Positions 29,536 to 39,301 of a stretch of DNA of 64,000 bases are shown one piece after another. The stretch is taken from positions 868,001-932,000 of the forward strand of contig NZ_CP075587.1 of assembly GCF_019453995.1 (NCBI RefSeq). The letters are read 5' to 3'. Each line of letters begins with the position of its first letter. Positions within the stretch are counted from its first letter, which is position 1. A model generated the notes under the pieces. That model worked only from the letters and a program-made list of their open reading frames with translations, ran no database searches and was not told the DNA's origin. A program made the position numbers and the translations under genes. Origin of the DNA: Candidatus Rhabdochlamydia oedothoracis (GTDB lineage: Bacteria > Chlamydiota > Chlamydiia > Chlamydiales > Rhabdochlamydiaceae).

Positions 29536-29603
29536 TTTTTATGTATAACAGGTTAAGGCATAATATATGAATAGGTAAGTTATTCTCATAGTTTTAATAA
29601 ATT

Positions 29604-29627
29604 CAAAAAAAACCCTTAATTAAGGGT
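29604..29627 (-). terminator. Rho-independent-type terminator read leftward
   Basis: On the minus strand ACCCTTAATTAAGGGT is followed by eight T. It would stop transcripts arriving from the IS debris before the acyltransferase gene. Confidence 0.55.
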
Positions 29628-29659
29628 GCTTATAGTAGCATCTTTAGGGTTTACCAAAA

Positions 29660-29960
29660 GCCCTTTCAACCTCGAAGTGCACAAAAAAGAACATATAAAT
29701 ATTTGAAAAAACATCTATTGTGCACTCGAGCATAGCATGTTTGTAGATAATCTCCTAAACACTTCTATTGGAGTTTCGAAGTTGAGAGCCTTTCTAGGTC
29801 TGTTATTTAGTATAAGTTTCCACCCTTGCCATATCCTTGGAAGTCGTATCTAAAAAGCTTTGTGTTTTAGGAAAATATTGCCTAACTAGTCCGTTTGTAT
29901 GCTCAATAGCTTAACACAAAACAAAATATTTTTCTATACGATTGAATCGGAACCACTATA
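29660..29960 (-). mobile_element. Fused IS30 and IS630 remnants
   Basis: 29660-29905 matches the 3' end of the IS30 element at 38133-38380 (terminus CCCTTTCAACCTCGAAGTGC, then transposase tail in minus orientation). At about 29905 it switches to the IS630 right end (AATAGCTTAACACAAAACAA to GAATCGGAACCACTA). No complete transposase remains. The patch separates the acyltransferase from the kinase-like gene and marks a break in the ancestral gene order. Confidence 0.8.
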
Positions 29961-30060
29961 TACTGATATCTTTGATAATTTAAAGAACAGTTCAAAAAAA
30001 TAAAGCGATAGTAATCCTATAAATCTTTATACAAGCCCTCTTTTGTTTTTATTCGTAGTT

Positions 30061-30124
30061 AATATTTAATTAAAATTAACATTGAAATGTTAATATATAG
30101 ACTTAATTAATATTAACTATAGGA
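30061..30124. promoter_or_regulatory. AT-rich palindromic upstream region of the kinase-like gene
   Basis: Nearly pure A/T with repeated TTAAT/ATTAA units (TTAATTAAAATTAAC, AACATTGAAATGTT, CTTAATTAATATTAAC). The 11-mer ATTAATATTAA also occurs upstream of the coiled-coil/polyproline gene (about 19886). It could be a shared operator or simply a low-complexity promoter. Confidence 0.3.
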
Positions 30125-30129
30125 TTTTA

Positions 30130-31569
30130 ATGTCATATTATCTAGATACCATTAATATTGAAAAAACAACAGCCTCAGAAACATACAGTAAAGTACCGGG
30201 AAAGGTGATTGAATTACCTGCTGGTTCAAAAAAGAACCGCTTGAAGTTCGAATTACCATCAAATGACACCTCTATTCAAGCAGCAGCAAATGTATACGTA
30301 GAAGTTATTGGTAAGGGTTTTTTTGAGTGCAGTAAGTCTTTTATTTTATCCATCATGTCCATGATGGATCTTAAATTCTTTAAAACCACATATAAAGGGA
30401 AAACAATCTATATCAATATGAATAGCCTTTCAAATCGATTAGGTATTAAGGTTAATAAAACCTGTTCGAAAAATTTTCATTTAGAAATTGAAAAGCAATT
30501 TGAAACAATTCGTGAAGCCGAAAAGAAAATAGATGCGTTTTTTCAAGAATTAACCAAAACAAGATATAAAGAAAACGGTAATGAGTTAAAAACTACTAAT
30601 GGGGATCCCATATCAAAGACTTGTTTTCGCAAACTGCTTGGATTAACAGCATTCTCCCATTTTCATGCTAAACAAAAACAAGAATCGAGTTATTTACTAA
30701 AAGATGGGAGCATACTTTTTTTAAAGAAGCAAGAAAATAAAGAATGGCCACTAATCACATTATTTACAGAAAAGGTGTTGGGTAAAGGTTGCTTTGGAAA
30801 AGTATTAACCGTCCAAGAATTATCTATGGGTAGAATATCTGTTGCAAAAATAGCTCATGCATCTAATCAAAATGAAGATGTTAGAAATGAAGATCTCATC
30901 TTAAGCAAGATTTTTCATAATAGCAACCCGGCTGGAATTCAACAAAAACCCTATTCCTTATTTAACTTTAGACTAAAAGATATCAATTATTGTGGATACA
31001 TAGCACCAAAATATGACACTAGTCTTGATAATATAATGCGCCAATTAGAGACAGCGGAAAAAATAGAGGCTGCTAGACAGCTCCTTAGAGGGTTAAAAGA
31101 ATTGGAAAATCAGAAAATTAGCCACGGAGATATTAAAGAATCAAACTGTCTGTTTAGGAGAAAAAGCGATACTTCTATAGAATGTGTTATTGCGGATTTT
31201 GGAGGAGCCAATGACCTATCAAAACAGCCTAAATGGGCATACGGCGCTCCCTATTATCAATTAGAAGAAGACTATAAAGCGTATCAGTCTTTGTACGAAC
31301 AACAAAACTCTAAGAAAATAAAGAAGGGAAGAGCTAAAATTTATGCAGACGTAACAAAACTCCTACTGCGTAGAGATGTTTATGCCATGGGAGTTACCCT
31401 AGCAATGCTGCTAGAGAACTCTAGAATTAAAGCAGAAAACAGCGAAAAGCTGTATTCTCTTGTAAACCGAATGCTAGAAGCCTCCTGGAAAGAGCGCATT
31501 AGTGCCTCTGAAGCTTTAGCAGAATTTGAAAGAATCTTTCCTTTTCAAGCTGTAAGTGAAGCTATTTAA
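30130..31569 (+). CDS. Protein-kinase-domain protein, candidate secreted effector
   Basis: 479 residues. The N-terminal 200 residues have no recognised domain. A Ser/Thr-kinase fold follows: glycine loop GKGCFGKV (218-225), Lys240 in VAKIA, catalytic loop HGDIKESN (332-339, Asp334), ADFG (Asp356), and APY where APE is usual. The HGD variant and lack of TPR or membrane parts separate it from PknD. The N-terminus (MSYYLDTINIEKTTASETYS) is polar, without a Sec signal, and the upstream region is AT-rich. It lies beside IS debris in the otherwise conserved htrB-cyd neighbourhood, suggesting late acquisition. A type III-secreted kinase is inferred. AGGA lies 5 nt before the ATG. Confidence 0.8.
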   Translation: MSYYLDTINIEKTTASETYSKVPGKVIELPAGSKKNRLKFELPSNDTSIQAAANVYVEVIGKGFFECSKSFILSIMSMMDLKFFKTTYKGKTIYINMNSLSNRLGIKVNKTCSKNFHLEIEKQFETIREAEKKIDAFFQELTKTRYKENGNELKTTNGDPISKTCFRKLLGLTAFSHFHAKQKQESSYLLKDGSILFLKKQENKEWPLITLFTEKVLGKGCFGKVLTVQELSMGRISVAKIAHASNQNEDVRNEDLILSKIFHNSNPAGIQQKPYSLFNFRLKDINYCGYIAPKYDTSLDNIMRQLETAEKIEAARQLLRGLKELENQKISHGDIKESNCLFRRKSDTSIECVIADFGGANDLSKQPKWAYGAPYYQLEEDYKAYQSLYEQQNSKKIKKGRAKIYADVTKLLLRRDVYAMGVTLAMLLENSRIKAENSEKLYSLVNRMLEASWKERISASEALAEFERIFPFQAVSEAI

Positions 31570-32591
31570 TAGCTGGAAGATTCAATCTTAACCTTCCCTC
31601 TAAAAACGCGATAAATCATAGCGCTATAACAAAATACAAAGGGAAGTCCAATAGCTACAATAATCAATAGCACGGTAAGATTTAAATCTGAACCAGAAGC
31701 GTTTAAGAAGTTCAGGCTTAAAAGATCTGGCTGTATTAAAGAGCGTACAAGATTAGGAAATGTGCCTATCCCAAAAACAACAAGCATGAGGATAATTCCT
31801 AAGCAGGAAAAAAGAAAAGCTTGAAAGTCTTTTTTTAGAGAAAATAGTCTGGGTACATTTAGAATAGCTAATAGAGCAGCTATAGGAACAAGCGAGAGCC
31901 ATCTATACTCTTTAATGCGCTCTACCATATGAGGCATAAACATCCAAGTAGAAAGCGTTGTGATAAAATAGGTAATTACAAATAAGAGAATGCAGCGTTT
32001 GACCCAAATACGCAATCGCTCATGCAACACCCCTTCTGTTTTCATAGTTAAATAGATGGAGCCGTGCATAATAAACAGTGTTGTGGTAAATAATCCAATC
32101 AAAATAGGATAAGGACGGAAAAATAGACTAAAGCTTCCTATGAAGTTGCCTTCCTGATCCAGGGGAACGCCTTGGATTAAATTACCCAATCCAAGACCTA
32201 AGATGAATCCAATGATAAAACTAGCAACCGAAAAAGTACTATCCCAAACCCTGCGCCACAATACAGAATTTTGCTTACTACGAAATTCAATAGCCACTGC
32301 ACGGAAAATAAGCCCGCAAAGAAAAATCATAATGAGATTGTAAAAACCGGACAACAAAGTAGCATATACAGGAGGAAATCCCGCAAGCAAGCTCCCTGCT
32401 ACAATGACAAGCCATACCTCATTCCCATCCCAAACAGGACCTATAGCATTTAAAAAAATACGTCTATCTCGATCTGTTTTTGTAAATAAATGCAACATTC
32501 CAGTTCCTAGGTCAAAGCCGTCTAAGGCAACATAAAAAATGATTGCAATACCTATTACAAGATACCAGATAAAACTAAGGGTAAAATCCAT
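31566..32591 (-). CDS. cydB: Cytochrome bd ubiquinol oxidase subunit II
   Basis: 341 residues, eight or more membrane helices. Family marks: FYVALDGFDLGTGMLHLF (about 19-36), GPVWDGNEVWLV (about 50-61), and AGFPPVYATLLSGFY. It forms the high-affinity bd oxidase with CydA in the inner membrane. It begins 3 bp after cydA and is translated with it. The 3' end overlaps the stop of the convergent kinase-like gene by 4 bp. Confidence 0.97.
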   Translation of the reverse strand: MDFTLSFIWYLVIGIAIIFYVALDGFDLGTGMLHLFTKTDRDRRIFLNAIGPVWDGNEVWLVIVAGSLLAGFPPVYATLLSGFYNLIMIFLCGLIFRAVAIEFRSKQNSVLWRRVWDSTFSVASFIIGFILGLGLGNLIQGVPLDQEGNFIGSFSLFFRPYPILIGLFTTTLFIMHGSIYLTMKTEGVLHERLRIWVKRCILLFVITYFITTLSTWMFMPHMVERIKEYRWLSLVPIAALLAILNVPRLFSLKKDFQAFLFSCLGIILMLVVFGIGTFPNLVRSLIQPDLLSLNFLNASGSDLNLTVLLIIVAIGLPFVFCYSAMIYRVFRGKVKIESSSY

Positions 32592-32594
32592 TCT

Positions 32595-34016
32595 TTAAAC
32601 CTCTTTTTCAAAAGGGTTACGATACACTAGATCTTGCTGTGTTTGCAAAGCATCTTCTGGACCGTATTGGATTTTATGATTCAGTAGATAGATAAATAGA
32701 GCAAATAACAAGGCGTAAATCACTAAAAACATCATAATCGAAAAAAAGACCTGACTTTCGTGAATATTGGTTGAAACACCATCCACTGTTTTAAGAATTC
32801 TATATACAATCCAAGGCTGTCTTCCTACTTCTGCTGTCATCCAGCCGCTAAAATTGGCAATCTGAGGAAATAGGACAGAAATCACTAAACCGCGTAAAAT
32901 CCATTTAGAATGCATGAGCTTTTTACGTCTGTATTGAATACAAGCTAAAATGGTAAGCAAAGCCATTAAAGACCACATAGCAATCATCATATGGTAAGAC
33001 TGAAAAACCACTTGAATAGGAGGTCTTTCATCTTCTGGTATTTGATCAAACCCAGTAACAGGGGTAGTAAAATCATGAAAAACCAAAAAGCTCAAAAGGC
33101 CAGGAATTTTAAGCCCTTTTACCGTCTTTGTAGCATCGTTAGTCCAACCAAATAGCGTGATTGGGGTTTTAGGCTCTGTTACATAGATCCCTTCCATAGC
33201 GGCTAATTTTGAAGGCTGATTCTTGGCAACTCCTCTTGCTGTGCTATCTGCTGAAACGAGTTGCAAGATGAGAACAAGGGCTGCTGCGATTAAAGATATG
33301 CGTAAAGTAGCCTTTGTAAATAGCGTATAGCGCTTTTTTAAGTAGTAATAACTGCTCACGCTCAAAATGCAAAAGATCCCCGCTAGCCAGCAACCTAAAA
33401 TGACATGAATTAAGCGATCTACACTCGAAGGATTAAAGACCATTTCCCAAAAATTATGAATGATGGCGCACGCTTGCTTACCTTCACCTGCGATGATATG
33501 CCCAGCGGGTGTCTGCATCCAAGAGTTGGCTACAACAATCCAAATAGCGCTAAAATGCGCACCACAAGCTACGCAAATGGTAGCAAAATAATGAAATTTA
33601 GGACTGCATCTTTCCCAGCCAAATAACATAACCCCCAAAAAACCCGCTTCTAAAAAGAAAGCAAAGATCCCTTCCGCTCCCAAAGCACTGCCAAAAACAT
33701 CGCCTACAAAACGGGAATAATTAGCCCAATTTGTCCCAAATCCAAATAATTGTACAAGTCCTGTTGCAACACCAAGGGCAAATGTTAAGGCAAAAATTTT
33801 CGTCCAAAATTTTGCAATTTGTTGATAAAGAACATTTTTTGTTTTTAAATAAAAACCTTCAAAAATGACAAGCATTAACCCTATACCAATACTTAAAGGG
33901 GGGTAAATATAGTGGAATGCACTTGTTAGTCCGAATTGAATTCGAGACAACATAACAACATCCATAAGTTCTCTTCTCAAGTTTAAAAAATGAATAGTTC
34001 TTGATCCTAACAACAT
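32595..34016 (-). CDS. cydA: Cytochrome bd ubiquinol oxidase subunit I
   Basis: 473 residues, with the haem-carrying helices of the bd oxidase: [20 protein letters not shown] (His ligand of b595), [40 protein letters not shown], and [17 protein letters not shown] near residue 390. Shorter than the E. coli protein (522), with a short Q-loop. It oxidises quinol and reduces O2 with little proton pumping, useful at low oxygen in host vacuoles. The start could also be ATG about 16 codons inside ([11 protein letters not shown]), which has weak site support. Divergent from dacA, as in Chlamydia. Confidence 0.96.
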   Translation of the reverse strand: MLLGSRTIHFLNLRRELMDVVMLSRIQFGLTSAFHYIYPPLSIGIGLMLVIFEGFYLKTKNVLYQQIAKFWTKIFALTFALGVATGLVQLFGFGTNWANYSRFVGDVFGSALGAEGIFAFFLEAGFLGVMLFGWERCSPKFHYFATICVACGAHFSAIWIVVANSWMQTPAGHIIAGEGKQACAIIHNFWEMVFNPSSVDRLIHVILGCWLAGIFCILSVSSYYYLKKRYTLFTKATLRISLIAAALVLILQLVSADSTARGVAKNQPSKLAAMEGIYVTEPKTPITLFGWTNDATKTVKGLKIPGLLSFLVFHDFTTPVTGFDQIPEDERPPIQVVFQSYHMMIAMWSLMALLTILACIQYRRKKLMHSKWILRGLVISVLFPQIANFSGWMTAEVGRQPWIVYRILKTVDGVSTNIHESQVFFSIMMFLVIYALLFALFIYLLNHKIQYGPEDALQTQQDLVYRNPFEKEV

Positions 34017-34146
34017 CGTGAAAAAAACTCAAAGCCAAGATCAGCTAAGATCGTTTAAATTAAAAAATATTCTTTTTTCTAGCCGTCTTTTCTGTTATAT
34101 TTTGCCTGGGCTCAAACTCTATTAAACAACTCCTAAGATGTAAAAA

Positions 34147-34953
34147 ATGAGTGCGCTTTTTCATAGTTTTACTTCTCTCTTTGAAATTCTAGTAATTACT
34201 TTGGTGATTAACTATTTACTTATGTTTTTCTGGAATACGCGTTCTATGGATGTGGTGTTGGGATTATTAGCTATTTTATTAGCTTTTTTCTTTGCTGCTT
34301 GGTTAAATTTTCCGATATTACACAGAATTATAGGATTGTTAAGCAATACAGCATTATTGGGGTTATTAATCATCTTTCAACCGGAAATGCGTGTAGCTTT
34401 ATCTAAGCTTAGTCCTAAAGGACGACGTTATAAAGAAGTAACAGAATTTGATAAGTTCTTAGACCATTTAGGAACTTCTGTATATCGTCTTGCAGAAAAA
34501 AGACTCGGGGCTCTTATTTTACTAGAAAACGAAGATTCCCTAGATGATTTTGCCAGAAAAGCCATACAACTCAATGCAACTTTTTCTTCTGAGCTACTAG
34601 AATCCATTTTCGATACAACAACTCCTCTGCACGATGGTGCAGTGATTATTCGCAATACGACTATTCTTGCTGCTTCTGTAATTCTGCCTCTTGCTGAAGA
34701 TAGCCTACAACTAACCAGGTCCATGGGTACACGGCATAGAGCAGCTTTAGGAGCAAGTCAATTGACAGACGCTGTAATTATCATTATCTCCGAAGAAGCG
34801 GGCAGAGTTTCTATTGCTCGTGATGGAGTGATGACACCTGGCGTGAAAATTGACAGATTTAAAGGAATTATCCGCAGCATTTTTACACCTCCTGCTCCTA
34901 TGAACACAAATTTTAAAACTAAACTTAACTTTAGAAATTGGTTTCAGAAATGA
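34147..34953 (+). CDS. dacA: Diadenylate cyclase (CdaA/DacA type)
   Basis: 268 residues. Three N-terminal membrane helices (about 8-80) and a DAC domain with FDTTTPLHDGAVIIRN (DGA motif, about 157-172) and MGTRHRAALGASQLTDA (RHR motif, about 193-209). It makes c-di-AMP from two ATP. The membrane-anchored form paired with a YbbR protein is the CdaA-CdaR arrangement, and Chlamydia uses the same gene pair. Its stop overlaps the downstream ATG (ATGA at 34950), so translation is coupled. Confidence 0.96.
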   Translation: MSALFHSFTSLFEILVITLVINYLLMFFWNTRSMDVVLGLLAILLAFFFAAWLNFPILHRIIGLLSNTALLGLLIIFQPEMRVALSKLSPKGRRYKEVTEFDKFLDHLGTSVYRLAEKRLGALILLENEDSLDDFARKAIQLNATFSSELLESIFDTTTPLHDGAVIIRNTTILAASVILPLAEDSLQLTRSMGTRHRAALGASQLTDAVIIIISEEAGRVSIARDGVMTPGVKIDRFKGIIRSIFTPPAPMNTNFKTKLNFRNWFQK

Positions 34954-36212
34954 ATGCTGTAATTTCCAAAATATTCTCTAATTGGCTTAGAAAACTTGTA
35001 GCCTTAGTTTTAGCAATTATTATCTGGTTTATTGTGAACCAAACACTGATTAGTACACGCACTATTAATAATGTCCCTATTCGCATCATTAACCTACCTC
35101 CAGAAAAAATATTGGAGGGAATACAGACAAACGGACATCTTATTAAACAGCTCAATCTAACAGTCACTGGCAACAAAACCATTATTGACGAGTTAAGTTC
35201 TTATGATTTGGAAGTTGTGTTGGACGCAACGGATAAACCAGACGAATTCATGGGTACCATATCTAAAAAAAACCTGTCTTCGCTAAATCCTGAAATTGAT
35301 CTATCTAAAGTGATTAAACGTGTTCAATACCCTAGCTTTATTGTGCGAATGACTAATTTAGTAACAGAGCAAATACCTATCATCATCACTAAGCCCATAG
35401 GAGAAGCCCCGCGCGGTTATCAATTTTTAAATATCTGGCCCTATCGCTTACTTCTTACAGTACAAGGACCTGAAGATACTTTAAAACGGCTCAAAGAAAA
35501 AGAGTTAAGGCTTACTTTAAACCTTAATGAAGTGAAAAAATCACAACTTGATGCTCTAGACCACGTTGAACAAGAGGTCATTAGCTTTTTTGTACCTGAT
35601 TATTGGACACAGATTAAAGTGCCTTCTTTAAGCGATGTTCCTATCTCTATCGATGATCCAAACGCAAAATTACTTAGAATAGATTTTATTCGTTCTAGCT
35701 TTTCTCCTCTCAATTACGCTATCCCTGTATCTTTATTCTTTCCTATTGAAACCTTAAACAAATTAAACCCCGATACAGTGCAATTAGCTGAATCTACTTT
35801 GTTGAAAAAAATACACGGACAAGGCGTCCTTCAGATTCCTCTTTTAGTTAATGGATTGGGACCTCGCTTTTTAAATCTTATTGAAAAAATGATTCAGATC
35901 GAAATTATCGTTATACCACACGCTAAGCAAGAAAGGCTTTCTTGGAATGTACAACTGGTTAATCCCAGGCAATTAGAAAACCAATATGTACAAGCTTTTA
36001 ACGGAGAGCTCGTCGATCCAGATATTTTGCTATTAGCTCCTATACTAAGAGAGGAGTACTTAAGAAATCGCTTTCGCAGTTATGTAAATCGTCTGCTATT
36101 ATTCAAAACCGATGAAACAAAACTAAATCTATCTATTTCCCTAAAAAAAAACGTAATTACTATCGAAGAAATGGATTCTTCTGTTAGCCTTACAACACCA
36201 TCTAATTTGTAA
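34950..36212 (+). CDS. YbbR-domain protein (CdaR-like partner of DacA)
   Basis: 420 residues. One N-terminal membrane helix (WLRKLVALVLAIIIWFIVNQ) followed by extracytoplasmic YbbR-like beta domains (NVPIRIINLPP; PSFIVRMTNLVTEQIPIIIT; LLTVQGPEDTLKRL). I start it at ATG 34950, overlapping the dacA stop in ATGA, rather than at the upstream TTG 34938. The family binds and modulates the cyclase. The glycosyltransferase starts 4 bp after its stop, so the three genes probably form one transcript. Confidence 0.9.
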   Translation: MNAVISKIFSNWLRKLVALVLAIIIWFIVNQTLISTRTINNVPIRIINLPPEKILEGIQTNGHLIKQLNLTVTGNKTIIDELSSYDLEVVLDATDKPDEFMGTISKKNLSSLNPEIDLSKVIKRVQYPSFIVRMTNLVTEQIPIIITKPIGEAPRGYQFLNIWPYRLLLTVQGPEDTLKRLKEKELRLTLNLNEVKKSQLDALDHVEQEVISFFVPDYWTQIKVPSLSDVPISIDDPNAKLLRIDFIRSSFSPLNYAIPVSLFFPIETLNKLNPDTVQLAESTLLKKIHGQGVLQIPLLVNGLGPRFLNLIEKMIQIEIIVIPHAKQERLSWNVQLVNPRQLENQYVQAFNGELVDPDILLLAPILREEYLRNRFRSYVNRLLLFKTDETKLNLSISLKKNVITIEEMDSSVSLTTPSNL

Positions 36213-36215
36213 TAA

Positions 36216-37361
36216 ATGAAATATCAAATCACCCTTTTAAAAAGCAGCCTTACACAAACAGGTGGATTAGAAAAATACACTTGGCAGATAGCACAAAGAT
36301 TTTGTCAAAAAAATCTTCCCGTAACTCTATTAACAACAGGAGCTTCTCATCCTCCGTTTATATCAGATTACCTTAACATCGTTTCTTTTCCCATTGACTA
36401 TCGATTAAGCGTTTTGAATCTATTGCAATTTAATCGTTGCTGCGCTCAATACATAAAAAAGCATCCTACGCCGATTATTTTTGGATTAGATCGCAATCAA
36501 TTTCAAACGCATATTCGTGCAGGAAATGGAGTCCATGCAGCTTATTTAAACTACCGAGCACAAGAAGAAGGGGTATATAAAAAGCTTAGCTTCTTTTTTA
36601 ACCCCTTACATCAAATGACTTTACAATTGGAAAAGAAAGCTTTTGAGCACCCAGAATTACAGATTTTATTTACAAATTCGCATCTTGTTAAACAAGAAGT
36701 GCTCTCTCACTATGATATTGCTCCAGAAAAAATACAAGTTGTACATAATGGAGTAGAATGGACTGCCTTGGAGCCTCATTTTCAAAGTTGGCATCAAAAA
36801 AAACAAACTATTCTCCAGGAATTAAAACTCCCTTCTTCTTGCTACCACTTCTTATTCATTGGAAATAATTACCGCCGTAAAGGGTTATCTAAATTGCTAC
36901 AAGCTCTTTCTTTGATAGACAATCAGAGCTTTCATTTAAGTGTAATTGGAAAAGAATATCATTTAGCAGACTTTGAACAACAAGTATCAGAGCTAAATCT
37001 AGAATCTAAAGTCACCTTCTTTGGGCCTAGAAATGACACCTATCAATTCTATCAATACGCTGATTCTTTAGTTATCCCTTCTTTCTATGATCCTTTTGCC
37101 AATGTTACAGTTGAGGCTCTTGCTATGGGCTTATTCGTCGTGTCCTCTGCACGTAATGGCGGCTCAGAAATTCTATCCCCTACTAATGGAACCGTAATTG
37201 AGTCTTTAGAAGATATATCCTCATTTGCTCAAGCTCTACATACAGCCCTTTCTCATCCCAAGACAGAGAAAAGCGCGGTTGCTATTCGCGAATCTGTAAA
37301 AAGCTTCGATTTTTCCCATCAATTAGATCGCATGGTTGAATTAATCTTAGATCCTGTTTAA
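36216..37361 (+). CDS. GT4-family glycosyltransferase, WaaG-like
   Basis: 381 residues, GT-B fold. N-terminal Rossmann part (GGLEKYTWQIAQRFCQKN), the WaaG-like segment IIFGLDRNQFQTHIRAGNGV, then VVHNGVEW, FIGNNYRRKGLSKLLQAL, VTFFGPRNDTYQFYQYADS, and the nucleotide-sugar site PSFYDPFANVTVEALAMG. It probably adds a hexose to the LPS core. The last codons are odd: Pro-Val and the TAA stop (37359-37361) lie in the inverted repeat of an IS5-type element that starts at about 37350. The fold looks complete, so only a few terminal residues were replaced. Confidence 0.85.
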   Translation: MKYQITLLKSSLTQTGGLEKYTWQIAQRFCQKNLPVTLLTTGASHPPFISDYLNIVSFPIDYRLSVLNLLQFNRCCAQYIKKHPTPIIFGLDRNQFQTHIRAGNGVHAAYLNYRAQEEGVYKKLSFFFNPLHQMTLQLEKKAFEHPELQILFTNSHLVKQEVLSHYDIAPEKIQVVHNGVEWTALEPHFQSWHQKKQTILQELKLPSSCYHFLFIGNNYRRKGLSKLLQALSLIDNQSFHLSVIGKEYHLADFEQQVSELNLESKVTFFGPRNDTYQFYQYADSLVIPSFYDPFANVTVEALAMGLFVVSSARNGGSEILSPTNGTVIESLEDISSFAQALHTALSHPKTEKSAVAIRESVKSFDFSHQLDRMVELILDPV

Positions 37362-38131
37362 AATCTTTTCAAAAGTAGAGCAATAAAAGCAAGAACCACC
37401 ATATTCAGGCTTGCATGTAGTTTTCTTTCCCAATTTTTCCATAGCCTGCGACATTTTTCTATCCACGCAAAAGAACGCTCTACAACCCATCTTTTGGGAA
37501 TAACTGTAAAAGTATGAAGTGTATTTCTTTTGGCTATTTCTAATATGCATCCTAATATCTCCTGCACACTCTTTGCAAATTTTTCTCCGGAATATCCTCC
37601 AATGGTTTTTATGTAGTGAAAATGCTTCTATACACCCATTTCTGTCAGTGATATTAGCAGTGGTAATGTGAATCGCATGAGGGAGCCCTTGGGTATCGAC
37701 TGCTATATGTCTTTTTATTCCTGATATTTTTCCCCCTGCATCATATCCTTATCTTCTCCGCTGTATCAGTATTTTTAACACTTTGAGCATCAATAATTAA
37801 AAAGCTTGTTTTCTCTTTCCGACCACTGCTTTTAAGGAATCCTTCCATTTTATACTCCTTATGAAAAAGGAGCCAGAATCATTTTTTATCTCTCAATTAT
37901 CAAGCAAAATCTTCATGCGTTGGCCCTGACATACGCCACTGGCAACCACTTTTTAAAATGTACAAAATTCCACAAAAAATATCATATAGATCAACTCTTC
38001 GTGGACGTGTTTTTTTGCGTGTAGACTCAAGTATTAGATGGATTTTGTTAAATTGCTTACGAGAGATATCTCTTGGATAAGAGCGGGTCATAATTACCTC
38101 CAAAGGTTTTATGAAAACTATCATTATACCT
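37350..38131 (-). mobile_element. IS5-family element, degenerate, truncated by IS30
   Basis: The left end has the IS5-type terminus (ATCCTGTTTAAAATCTTTTC from 37351). Reading leftward from 38091, an N-terminal transposase domain is clear (MTRSYPRDISRKQFNKIHLI, RVDLYDIFCGILYILKSGCQ) after GGAGGTAATT, then breaks at QWRMSGPTHEDFA. Further on the DDE part is frameshifted; the tail (KRNTLHTFTVIPKRWVVERS, FAWIEKCRRLWKN) survives at 37370-37560. The right end is missing where the IS30 element begins at 38133. It is the longest IS5-type copy here. Confidence 0.85.
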
Positions 38132-38132
38132 G

Positions 38133-39269
38133 GCCCTTTCAACCTTGAAGTGCACAAAAAAGAACATATAAATACTTGAAAAAACATCTATTGTGCACCC
38201 GAGCATAGCATGTTTGTAGATAATCTCGTAAACACTTCTAGTGGAGTTTCGAAGTTGAGAGCCTTTCTAGGTCTGTTATTTAGTAAAGTTTCCACCCTTT
38301 CTATATCCTTGGAAGTCGTATCTAAAAAGCTTTGTGTTTTAGGAAAATATTGCCTAACTAGTCCGTTTGTATGCTCATTTAAGCCTCTTTCCCAAGAATG
38401 GTAGGGCGTTGCAAAGTAGAAGTCTGTCTCTAGCTCGAAACTAACCATTTGGTGATAGGCAAATTCTTTTCCGTTGTCTGCTGTTAATGTGTGTACAAAA
38501 TCTTTGATAGGTTTAAGTTGTTCAATTAACGCTTGACTTACTTCCTCTGCAGTTTTATGAGAAACTTTGGCGAGCTTAGTTAGCTTGGAAGTTCTTTCTA
38601 CCATTGATACAATTACGCCTTTATGTCCTGCCCCTATGACTGTATCTAGTTCCCAGTCTCCTAAACGAGTCTTTTTTTCTACAATACAAGGCCGTTGCTT
38701 AATATCTATACGACCAGGCATGTTCCCTCTTCCAGAAGCTCCCTTTCTCTGCTTGTTATATTTTTTCCCTCGATGACGGAGCTCTCTATAAAGCTGTCCT
38801 CCCTGTCGTTTATCTTTCCAGATATGATTATAGATGGTCTCATGACTAACATGTTCTTTACCATGTCTTTTAAGCCATCCGGATATTTGTATAGGGCTCC
38901 ATTGCAACTTGATTTTTTCTTCAATACGGGTAACTATTTGAGGAGTCATTTTTTTATTGGGCTGAGAATTTTTTCTAAGAAATGCTTTTTCTTGAGCTTG
39001 CTGATGACGGTATCCTCGTTGCCCTTTATTTCTCTTAAGTTCCCTACTAATAGTGCTATGATGAACTTTTAGAATGTTTGCTATTGAGCTAGATGTATCT
39101 CCTCTAGCTTTTAAAATATAAATCTGACATCTTTGGTCATAGGTTAGGTGATGGTAGCCTTTAGGCAAGGTCTCTCCTTGTGTTTGATTGTTAAAAATCA
39201 CAATAGAGATTCTTTCATCGCCTGCCTATTCTTTTTTTAATTCTTCTGTGCACTTCAAACTTGAAAAGA
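38133..39269 (-). mobile_element. IS30-family element, apparently complete
   Basis: About 1.14 kb. Imperfect terminal inverted repeats: GGCCCTTTCAACCTTGAAGT at 38132 and, mirrored, TGCACTTCAAACTTGAAAAG at 39250-39269. The intact transposase gene fills it. IS5 sequence flanks both sides, so it seems to have landed in or next to IS5 copies. Confidence 0.85.
38188..39201 (-). CDS. IS30-family transposase, intact
   Basis: 337 residues, full length. N-terminal helix-turn-helix (YHHLTYDQRCQIYILKARGD, then ILKVHHSTISRELKRN), a second DNA-binding region (PIQISGWLKRHGKEHVSHET), and the DDE core: GDWELDTVIGAGHKG (first Asp), TLTADNGKEF (second Asp), YHSWERGLNEHTNGLVRQYF (Glu), and NNRPRKALNFETPLEVF. 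No internal stop or frameshift is seen, so this copy may be active and could mobilise related ends in the window. Confidence 0.95.
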   Translation of the reverse strand: MIFNNQTQGETLPKGYHHLTYDQRCQIYILKARGDTSSSIANILKVHHSTISRELKRNKGQRGYRHQQAQEKAFLRKNSQPNKKMTPQIVTRIEEKIKLQWSPIQISGWLKRHGKEHVSHETIYNHIWKDKRQGGQLYRELRHRGKKYNKQRKGASGRGNMPGRIDIKQRPCIVEKKTRLGDWELDTVIGAGHKGVIVSMVERTSKLTKLAKVSHKTAEEVSQALIEQLKPIKDFVHTLTADNGKEFAYHQMVSFELETDFYFATPYHSWERGLNEHTNGLVRQYFPKTQSFLDTTSKDIERVETLLNNRPRKALNFETPLEVFTRLSTNMLCSGAQ

Positions 39270-39301
39270 CTCCTTACTGAAAAGATTTTAAACAGTCTCT
39301 T

